Notes under the pieces: generated by a model
What the model was told of the DNA's origin: nothing
Seen by the model: only the letters and a program-made list of their open reading frames with translations
Databases searched by the model: none
From: Alphaproteobacteria bacterium
Lineage (GTDB): Bacteria > Pseudomonadota > Alphaproteobacteria > UBA8366
Assembly (NCBI GenBank): GCA_018665505.1
Contig: JABJCS010000068.1
Coordinates: 1 to 5,129, forward strand
Length of the DNA: 5,129 nt
Direction of reading: 5' to 3'
Made by a program: the position numbers and the translations under genes
Shown: positions 1-5,129 of the stretch, piece after piece
Layout of the letters: each line of letters begins with the position of its first letter
Numbering within the stretch: the first letter of the stretch is position 1

Positions 1-469
1 AAAAACGCGCCCAAGAGATCGAAGCCCAACGTTCGAATGAGCCGAGTGCGGTCGCCATGGCGGCGTCGAATGCCGCGTCCAGTGCAGCGGCTACGGTGAC
101 AAGGGCACGGCAACTCATCGGTAAGCGTCCCAACCAAGAGCAACTCGCCAGCGGTATGGTGAAGCTCGCAGTGGCGATCTGTGTCAGTACAATTATTTCG
201 CTCGGCGTAGCGGTTGGCGTATTTTATGGCCTCGATGCCGTTCATCAATCCGGTGTATTCAGCTTTCAGAGCCCCAAGACATTTGAGGACTGGTCATTGC
301 TAGCTTTATTCTAACTTTTGCCGGATCGTTCGTTCCTATGATCCGCAAGGTGAGTTTCGGCAGCAGTCCGCGCGCGGCGGCGCAAGCCCAATCGGCACAG
401 TTAGCGCAGGAGTTGATCCAGCAAGTTCCGCAGATCGTCGTTGCGCCGACGATGCAGATGCCGGCCTAA
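1..469 (+). pseudogene. Membrane N-terminal part of an adenylate cyclase, frameshifted and ended by a stop
   Basis: This is the 5' portion of the cyclase locus that continues at 536-1492. The frame is open from the left edge, so the true start may lie outside; ATG at 57 is the first Met inside but has no clear ribosome binding site. Reading from 57 gives an Ala/Ser-rich stretch, a basic segment (GKRPNQEQ) and a hydrophobic helix at about 165-233. That frame stops at 312-314 after EDWSLLALF. The frame one base back, from about 290, gives a second hydrophobic helix (LVIASFILTFAGSFVPMI), then RKV and an Ala/Gln-rich linker, and ends at TAA 467-469. The new frame has its own stop at 284-286, so the shift lies between 287 and 311, as a one-base deletion would produce. 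After the TAA the same frame continues with an acidic linker (TEDAAEAEEEIKPKQPEE) into the cyclase. I infer a two-helix anchor with the catalytic part in the cytosol. Sequencing error is the main alternative to true decay. Confidence 0.6.
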
Positions 470-535
470 ACGGAAGATGCGGCGGAAGCGGAAGAAGAAA
501 TCAAGCCGAAGCAGCCTGAAGAAAAGCAAAAGATC

Positions 536-1492
536 GTGGAGCGCACGGCCGACGGACCGCAACATCTGAAGGACGCCAGCGGATGGTTACTGTCATGTAT
601 GACCGCAGGCTTGAAGACGATCCCCAAGCAGATGAAGAGCCTCGACCCTTTCAATCGGTTCGGATTGACGCTGTTCTTCGCCGGGGCGGGTGATTTCGTC
701 GGGACAAGGTACCGATGCGACCAGAAGCAACGCTCCGATATGTTGACGGAGCGCATGCAGCTGCTGGGGCATGACGAGAATACCGCATTCGCCTTCTGCG
801 CCAATATCGACGAATACTTGATGCAGCCGAAGTACTTGAAAATGTACGACCTCGGCCGCACGGCGATGAAGAATTTCCTCGACGATCAAGGCGCCGACCA
901 AAAGCTCGAGGGCGCGCTCGGGGATTGGAACAAGCCGGCCGGCACGGCGGAAGAAGAGGCCGCGTCCGACTTCGTGGTCGTTTTGTTTACCGATATCGTC
1001 AATTCGACTGCGCAGACGCAGGAGATCGGCGACGAGGGTGCAATGGAAGTCGTGCGTGCGCACAATCAGATAATCCGTGAAGCGTTGACGATGTATCAGG
1101 GTACGGAAGTGAAGCACATGGGCGACGGAATCATGGCCGTCTTCCAAAGCGTGCCGAATTCTGTGCAGGCCGCGATCCACATGCAGAATGGTATCGAGGC
1201 TTATTGCCAGACCACGACGGACCGGCAGTTCCGCTGCCGTATCGGCATCAACGCCGGTGAGCCGATCCGCGATGGACAGGATTATTTCGGCACGCCCGTT
1301 CAGTTGGCAGCACGGGTCATGTCGAAAGCGGAATCCGACGAAATCGCGGTTTCCCACATCGTACAGACGATGTACCCAGGCAAAGACATCTCCTTCAAGA
1401 ATGTCGGTGAGTTCGACCTGAAAGGTTTCGACGAACCGATGGCGATATTCCACGTCGTTTACCGGCCGGAGCAAGCCGCCGCCGCCGAGTAA
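536..1492 (+). CDS. Class III adenylate cyclase, catalytic part
   Basis: This makes 3',5'-cAMP from ATP. The 318 residues from GTG 536 have two parts. Residues about 37-115 form a helical module (RFGLTLFFAGAGDFVG, then NIDEYLMQPKYLKMYDLGR) that I recall preceding the cyclase domain in other alphaproteobacterial proteins. Residues about 145-310 are the cyclase domain. Visible key residues are the metal aspartates D153 (FTDIVNST) and D197 (GDG), the adenine-specifying pair K193 and D249, and R260 of the transition-state pair. The usual Asn partner is Gln256 (GTPVQLAAR). K193 plus D249 favour ATP over GTP. The start is uncertain: the frame is open back to the TAA at 467-469, GTG 536 has only a weak purine-rich upstream stretch, and ATG 599 (residue 22) is an alternative with GGATGG at 581-586. 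The natural protein was probably longer, with the membrane segment encoded upstream; this part could survive as a soluble enzyme if translation restarts. Confidence 0.85.
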   Translation: MERTADGPQHLKDASGWLLSCMTAGLKTIPKQMKSLDPFNRFGLTLFFAGAGDFVGTRYRCDQKQRSDMLTERMQLLGHDENTAFAFCANIDEYLMQPKYLKMYDLGRTAMKNFLDDQGADQKLEGALGDWNKPAGTAEEEAASDFVVVLFTDIVNSTAQTQEIGDEGAMEVVRAHNQIIREALTMYQGTEVKHMGDGIMAVFQSVPNSVQAAIHMQNGIEAYCQTTTDRQFRCRIGINAGEPIRDGQDYFGTPVQLAARVMSKAESDEIAVSHIVQTMYPGKDISFKNVGEFDLKGFDEPMAIFHVVYRPEQAAAAE

Positions 1493-1593
1493 ATTTGTCG
1501 CGATAAGCGTGCGACGCTAAATTCACTATGGTATATGAAATTAAATTCCGGCCCTGTCGTTGGGGACGGTAATCATTTGCGCAATTCGTTCAC

Positions 1594-1600
1594 AGGGGAA
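1594..1600 (+). promoter_or_regulatory. Ribosome binding site that fixes the thiolase start
   Basis: AGGGGAA lies a few bases before ATG 1605. The same frame is open back to a TTG at 1560, but that start has no comparable site and would add 15 residues absent from the thiolase fold, whose first strand begins at MTGCIIGWAH. The ATG at 1605 is therefore preferred. Confidence 0.8.
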
Positions 1601-1604
1601 GATT

Positions 1605-2771
1605 ATGACTGGTTGCATTATCGGTTGGGCTCATTCGAAATTCGGTAAGCTCGAAGGCCAAGACGTTGAAGCTCTAATTGTCGAAGCGGCGACGGGCGCC
1701 ATGGCAGACGCCGGGGTCGGCCCGGACGATATTGACGCCATCTATCTTGGCCATTTCAACAATGGGTTTTCGGCGCAGGATTTCCCGTCATCCTTGGTGC
1801 TCCAAGCGGACGATAGGTTCCGGTTTAAACCGGCGACCCGTGTCGAGAATGCCTGTGCAACGGGGTCGGCGGCGATCCATCAAGGTCTCAATTTTCTTGA
1901 GGCCAAGCAGGGCAAAATCGTCCTTGTCGTCGGCGTTGAGAAAATGACGGATACGGCGGGCCCGGATATTGGCGGTATCTTGATGAAAGCCAGTTATTTG
2001 AAGGAAGACTCGGAAATCGAAGGTGGATTTGCCGGTGTTTTCGGGCAAATCGCTCAGCAATACTTCCAAAAATACGGTGATCAGAGTGATGCTTTGGCGC
2101 GGATTGCCGCCAAGAACCACAAGAACGGCGTATCGAACCCGATGGCGCAGCTGCGGAAAGATTTCGGCTATGAGTTCTGCCGTGAAGTGTCCGACAAGAA
2201 CCCAATTGTCGCGGGACCGTTGAAGCGGACCGACTGTTCGCTGGTCTCCGACGGTGCGGCCGCTGTCGTTTTAGCGGATATGGAAACCGCGCTGACGATG
2301 GAAAAGGCGGTTGTCTTCCGGGCGCGTAGCCACGTGAATGACTATCTGCCGATGGGCCGTCGCGATATGTCGCATCTCGATGGATGCGCGCAGGCGTGGG
2401 CCAACGCGTTGTCCGACGGCAAATTGACCTTGGACGATCTTAGCATGGTCGAAACTCACGATTGCTTCACGATGGCGGAGCTCATGGAATATGAAGCTAT
2501 GGGACTGACGAAAGTTGGTGAGGGCGCGCGCGCCTTGGAAGAGGGATGGACCGAAAAGGACGGTAAGCTGCCGATCAATCCATCCGGCGGACTGAAGTCG
2601 AAGGGCCATCCGATTGGAGCGACCGGTGTCTCGATGCATGTTTTGGCGGCGATGCAGCTGCGCGGCGAAGCCGGAGACATGCAGATCGATGGCACCGATC
2701 TCGTTGGCACGTTCAACATGGGCGGTGCAGCCGTTGCGAACTATGTCAGCATCTTAGAATCGTTGAAGTAA
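1605..2771 (+). CDS. SCP2-type thiolase (acetyl-CoA acetyltransferase family)
   Basis: This 388-residue thiolase is expected to cleave 3-ketoacyl-CoA with CoA, or to run the Claisen condensation in reverse, in the cytosol. The N-terminal domain carries the acyl-accepting C84 in ENACATGSAA. The C-terminal domain has HDCF at 285-288 and GHP at 334-336 within SGGLKSKGHPIGATG. Classical thiolases have a second catalytic cysteine in a C-terminal CxG motif; here that site reads FNMGG (370-374). SCP2/SCPx thiolases are known to use the cysteine of HDCF instead, so C287 probably takes that role and the protein should be active. There is no fused sterol carrier domain and no OB-fold (DUF35-type) partner gene next to it, although such partners often accompany thiolase homologues of this class. 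It stands alone between the cyclase and a terminator. The chain length preference cannot be read from the sequence, and no specific gene name is justified. Confidence 0.9.
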   Translation: MTGCIIGWAHSKFGKLEGQDVEALIVEAATGAMADAGVGPDDIDAIYLGHFNNGFSAQDFPSSLVLQADDRFRFKPATRVENACATGSAAIHQGLNFLEAKQGKIVLVVGVEKMTDTAGPDIGGILMKASYLKEDSEIEGGFAGVFGQIAQQYFQKYGDQSDALARIAAKNHKNGVSNPMAQLRKDFGYEFCREVSDKNPIVAGPLKRTDCSLVSDGAAAVVLADMETALTMEKAVVFRARSHVNDYLPMGRRDMSHLDGCAQAWANALSDGKLTLDDLSMVETHDCFTMAELMEYEAMGLTKVGEGARALEEGWTEKDGKLPINPSGGLKSKGHPIGATGVSMHVLAAMQLRGEAGDMQIDGTDLVGTFNMGGAAVANYVSILESLK

Positions 2772-2790
2772 TCGCATTTTCTATCCGATT

Positions 2791-2832
2791 CCCCGCGCGC
2801 CCAGGATAGGGGTTGCGCGGGGTTTCTATTTT
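2791..2832 (+). terminator. Intrinsic terminator after the thiolase gene
   Basis: CCCCGCGC (2791-2798) pairs perfectly with GCGCGGGG (2815-2822), and the T-rich tail TTTCTATTTT follows at 2823-2832. Inside the loop, CCC at 2800-2802 can pair with GGG at 2809-2811, lengthening the helix. It lies 19 bases after the thiolase stop codon and about 50 bases before the acuI start, so it separates the two genes transcriptionally. Confidence 0.85.
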
Positions 2833-2866
2833 CGGGGTCTTTGGGGCCGGTGCTTATATTTTTTAT

Positions 2867-2873
2867 AGAGGGG
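2867..2873 (+). promoter_or_regulatory. Ribosome binding site that fixes the acuI start
   Basis: AGAGGGG sits 8 bases before ATG 2882. The frame is open back to 2813, but starting there would place the N-terminus inside the terminator stem and add residues that AcuI/YhdH proteins lack. MADNFKALVL matches the normal beginning of the family. Confidence 0.85.
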
Positions 2874-2881
2874 CAATAACA

Positions 2882-3871
2882 ATGGCCGATAATTTCAAGG
2901 CGCTCGTATTGAGCGAATCCGACGGTAAAGTCAGCAACGAGATTCAAGAGTTGACGAGCAGCGACCTGCCGGAAGGTGATGTTCTGGTGCGGGTCGAGTA
3001 TTCCGACGTCAACTACAAGGACGGGATGGTCGTCAACGGAATCGGTGGTTTGGTTCGAAACTATCCGCATGTGCCGGGCATCGATTTCGCCGGTGTGGTC
3101 GAAGAATCGTCGCATTCGCGCTACTCGGCAGGCGACAAGGTGGTTTTGACCGGCTGGCGGGTCGGTGAGGTTCATTGGGGCGGGTACGCGCAAAAAGCCC
3201 GAGTGAACGGCGATTGGCTCGTCCCATTGCCGGAGGGGCTTTCCACCAAGCAAGCGATGGCGGTTGGCACTGCGGGACTGACCTCGATGCTCTGCGTCAT
3301 GGCGCTCGAAGATCATGGCCTGACGCCGTCGGACGGCCCGGTCCTCGTGACTGGCGCCGCAGGCGGAGTTGGCTCCGTCGCGGTATCTATCTTGGCGCGT
3401 CTTGGCTATGAAGTCGGGGCCTCGACCGGGCGCGAAGCGCAACACGAATACCTCAAATCCCTGGGCGCTACGACACTTGTCGCCCGCAGCGACCTATCGG
3501 AGCCGAATAAACGTCCGTTAGAGAGCGAGACATGGGCGGGTGCGATAGACACTGTCGGATCGACGACCTTGGCGCGCGTATTGGCGCAGGTGAAATACGG
3601 CGGCTCGGTCGCGGCTTGTGGTTTGGCGGGCGGCCCGAAGTTGGAAGTGACGGTGCTCCCGTTTCTCCTGCGTGGCGTCAATTTGCTGGGTATCGATTCC
3701 GTGATGCAGCCATTCGAGAATAGGGTCCGAGTCTGGGATCGAATTGCTAGCGACCTACCGCATGAAAAGCTCGAGAAAATGACTGAGGTGATTGGTCTTT
3801 CGGGTGTGGCGGAAGCTGCGTCATCGATCCTCTCCGGCCAAGTACGCGGACGTCTCGTGGTCGAGCTGTAG
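2882..3871 (+). CDS. acuI: Acryloyl-CoA reductase (NADPH), AcuI/YhdH family
   Basis: This zinc-free medium-chain dehydrogenase/reductase is expected to reduce acryloyl-CoA to propionyl-CoA with NADPH. That detoxifies acrylate and feeds propionyl-CoA metabolism, for example from 3-hydroxypropionate or DMSP. It has 329 residues, the usual AcuI/YhdH length. Visible family motifs are YSDVNYKDG (40-48), PGIDFAG (65-71), GWRVGEVHWGGYAQ (91-104), GTAGLTSMLCVMALE (129-143), the Rossmann signature VTGAAGGVGSVAV (156-168), STGR (181-184), whose Arg fits binding of the NADPH 2'-phosphate, and FLLRGVNLLGIDSV (261-274). No structural-zinc cysteine cluster is present, as expected. A terminator precedes it, so it probably has its own promoter, though I cannot identify one convincingly. 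No DMSP lyase or demethylase gene is nearby, so the physiological source of acryloyl-CoA is unknown here. The family assignment is firm; the exact substrate is inferred. Confidence 0.9.
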   Translation: MADNFKALVLSESDGKVSNEIQELTSSDLPEGDVLVRVEYSDVNYKDGMVVNGIGGLVRNYPHVPGIDFAGVVEESSHSRYSAGDKVVLTGWRVGEVHWGGYAQKARVNGDWLVPLPEGLSTKQAMAVGTAGLTSMLCVMALEDHGLTPSDGPVLVTGAAGGVGSVAVSILARLGYEVGASTGREAQHEYLKSLGATTLVARSDLSEPNKRPLESETWAGAIDTVGSTTLARVLAQVKYGGSVAACGLAGGPKLEVTVLPFLLRGVNLLGIDSVMQPFENRVRVWDRIASDLPHEKLEKMTEVIGLSGVAEAASSILSGQVRGRLVVEL

Positions 3872-3892
3872 GCGTAGAGCAACGATGAAGCG

Positions 3893-4708
3893 TTATTCGT
3901 CGTCCGGGACAGTTGGATATACCCGCGCTCCATAGGCTTCTCGATATCCGGTGATTTCGCTTTGCGGTGGCGTTGCATGGGCAAGGCGTTTGCTGGTGTA
4001 GCTGCCGCTCATTTGCTGCGACAGGCGAACTGCGGCTTCGCCTTGTTTGATCAATGCAGCAATACCGTTCAGCACCGGCGTACCGTCGTCCAATCGATCA
4101 ATCCCGCTATCCGCCAATAGGGCCACGACGACACCGCCCGCGGCCAATAGAACTTCCGCGCCATCGCGGCTCGCGGCGTCACCCGCGGCAGTGAAACGTT
4201 GAATCAGCTCCGCTCGATTGGCTTCTTCCCGGCAGGCCTCTTCAAGGTCGAATATGCGTGGGAAATCCATTGGAAACATGCCGACGAGCCGGCGTTCGGC
4301 ATCGGAATGCCGGATCATATCAGTGAGGCGCGGTTTGTACTTCTCATTGATTGTAATGAGGCCGAAATTTTCACCCATGGTCCGCATGACTTGCAGCGAC
4401 GTCTCGCCGAGGCCGAGGACTGGAAACTCCGCAACCTCGCGCGCTTCAAGGAGACCGGGATTGCCGATATTGCCAATTAGGAAGGCATCGAATCCTTCCT
4501 CGATGGCGCGATGAACGTTTTCCAGAATTTCGACAGACTGAAGAAACGCGAGATAGCGATACTGATCTCCGGTGCCGCCTTGCCGTTCGATGCCGTGAAT
4601 TTCGACGATCGTATCGGGCTCCTTGGCGCGATCAATCACGCGGCGCAGGACAGCGTTATAGGCGGGAAAGCGCCCGTTGCGGGTGACGCTTTGATACCAG
4701 AGTTTCAT
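3893..4708 (-). CDS. Asp/Glu/hydantoin racemase family protein lacking catalytic cysteines
   Basis: The 271-residue protein follows the hydantoin/aspartate racemase fold: N-terminal strand MKLWYQSVT, the first active-site loop IGNIGNPGLLEAREVAEFPV (78-97), GLGETSL (99-105), LITINEKYKPRLTDMI (117-132), the second active-site loop EVLLAAGGVVVALL (185-198), and GTPVLNGIAALIKQGEAAVRL (209-229). True members use two cysteines, one in each loop (CFGDPG and LGCAG in hydantoin racemases). Here these positions read Asn80 and about Ala190, and the only cysteine is C159, away from both loops. Two-base racemization by the normal mechanism is therefore unlikely. It may be a divergent enzyme (isomerase, decarboxylase or lyase-like) or a binding protein. 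The ATG at 4708 lies 16 bases after the upstream dehydrogenase stop, with a weak site (GGTAAG) before it, so the two are probably co-transcribed and may share a hydroxy- or keto-acid pathway. The fold assignment is solid; the function is unknown. Confidence 0.85.
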   Translation of the reverse strand: MKLWYQSVTRNGRFPAYNAVLRRVIDRAKEPDTIVEIHGIERQGGTGDQYRYLAFLQSVEILENVHRAIEEGFDAFLIGNIGNPGLLEAREVAEFPVLGLGETSLQVMRTMGENFGLITINEKYKPRLTDMIRHSDAERRLVGMFPMDFPRIFDLEEACREEANRAELIQRFTAAGDAASRDGAEVLLAAGGVVVALLADSGIDRLDDGTPVLNGIAALIKQGEAAVRLSQQMSGSYTSKRLAHATPPQSEITGYREAYGARVYPTVPDDE

Positions 4709-4724
4709 GTTGTCTTACCGATAT

Positions 4725-5129
4725 TTAGCCATTGAGAACCCGGACCGGATTGCCGTCCAGGTAAGCAACGATATCTTCTGCTGCCTGACTATACATATGC
4801 GCGATATTGTTTTCGGCGACATAGCCCATATGGGGTGTGAGCAGCACGTTATCGAGCGCGCGGAACGGATTGTCCGCCGGCAAAGGCTCGGTTTCGTATA
4901 CGTCTATGCCCGCGCCCGCGATGCGTTTGTTGCGCAGAGCATCAAGCAATGCGTCCTCGTCGACGATGGGTCCCCGCGACGTGTTCACTAGATAGGCGCT
5001 CGGCTTCATACGCGCGAGATCGTCGGCGCCCACCAGGCCCCGGCTCCGATCGCTTAGGATTAGGTGGATGGAGATGTAATCAGATTGCGCCATCAGTGCG
5101 TCTTTCTTGACCCGCTCCACTCCGATTTC
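4725..5129 (-). CDS. D-2-hydroxyacid dehydrogenase, C-terminal part (cut by window edge)
   Basis: This is the last 134 residues of an NAD(P)-dependent D-isomer-specific 2-hydroxyacid dehydrogenase, which interconverts 2-keto acids and D-2-hydroxy acids. The 5' end lies beyond the right edge: the frame stays open through EIG before the first possible start, and full-length family members have over 300 residues. The visible part covers the end of the nucleotide-binding domain and the C-terminal return to the catalytic domain. It holds the catalytic triad: Arg in NTSRGPIVDEDAL (R52 of the fragment), Glu in DVYETEPLP (E81) and His in TPHMGYV (H100), at the normal spacings. The ending DGNPVRVLNG is typical of the family. 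The glycine-rich dinucleotide motif must lie outside, so cofactor preference cannot be judged. It is the upstream gene of a probable two-gene or longer operon with the racemase-like gene. The substrate is not recognisable. Confidence 0.9.
   Translation of the reverse strand, partial: EIGVERVKKDALMAQSDYISIHLILSDRSRGLVGADDLARMKPSAYLVNTSRGPIVDEDALLDALRNKRIAGAGIDVYETEPLPADNPFRALDNVLLTPHMGYVAENNIAHMYSQAAEDIVAYLDGNPVRVLNG

Noticed and set aside
287..311. Programmed ribosomal frameshifting in the cyclase N-terminus
   Set aside because: There is no slippery heptamer or clear downstream structure, and the second lesion (TAA at 467-469) would still block the full protein.
593..1474. Long open frame on the - strand opposite the cyclase
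   Set aside because: It is antisense to a gene with clear catalytic motifs, its translation is rich in His and Arg with no recognisable domain, and it has no ribosome binding site.
1497..1515. Hairpin GTCGC/GCGAC just after the cyclase stop, considered as a terminator
   Set aside because: It has only five pairs with a nine-base loop and no following T-tract.
2854..2866. TATATT before acuI as a -10 box
   Set aside because: No suitable -35 hexamer lies 16-18 bases upstream, and the predicted transcript start would fall on the ribosome binding site.
2741..3445. 234-residue open frame on the - strand across the thiolase end and the acuI start
   Set aside because: It crosses the terminator and two gene boundaries, and its composition (Arg/His-rich) is that of a shadow of acuI in another frame.
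3406..3984. 192-residue open frame on the - strand over acuI and the racemase-like gene end
   Set aside because: It overlaps two well-supported genes, shows no domain and has a low-complexity Ser/Thr/Arg composition.
4199..4735. Several + strand open frames opposite the racemase-like gene
   Set aside because: All are antisense to a protein with a clear family fold; none has a start signal or recognisable motif.

Overview
The window looks like chromosomal DNA from an alphaproteobacterium, probably Rhodospirillales-like. The basis is moderately high GC, compact gene packing, a class III adenylate cyclase of a kind frequent in that group, an SCP2-type thiolase, an AcuI/YhdH reductase and a racemase/D-2-hydroxyacid dehydrogenase pair. 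The taxonomic call is an inference from protein style; there is no rRNA or marker gene.

Left part, + strand (1-1492): one membrane-bound adenylate cyclase locus that cannot be read as a single protein. A two-helix membrane N-terminus runs in from the left edge, loses its frame between about 287 and 311, continues in another frame to an in-frame TAA at 467-469, and then reads on without interruption into a full class III cyclase domain ending at 1492. The part from 536 to 1492 is intact and keeps its metal-binding and ATP-specifying residues.

Middle, + strand (1605-3871): an SCP2-type thiolase (388 aa), a strong intrinsic terminator, then acuI (329 aa, acryloyl-CoA reductase family). Each gene has its own good ribosome binding site. 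Both act on short acyl-CoAs, but the terminator between them suggests separate transcription units.

Right part, - strand (3893-5129): an aspartate/glutamate/hydantoin-type racemase homologue follows, 16 bases downstream, the C-terminal part of a D-2-hydroxyacid dehydrogenase that is cut by the right edge. The two probably form an operon converging on acuI, with only 21 bases between the opposing stop codons. The racemase homologue has lost both family catalytic cysteines, which is the most interesting protein-level oddity here.

I see no CRISPR array, insertion sequence, tRNA, rRNA, phage or defence genes. Most of the window is ordinary metabolism. The items that merit a second look are the broken cyclase and the cysteine-less racemase.
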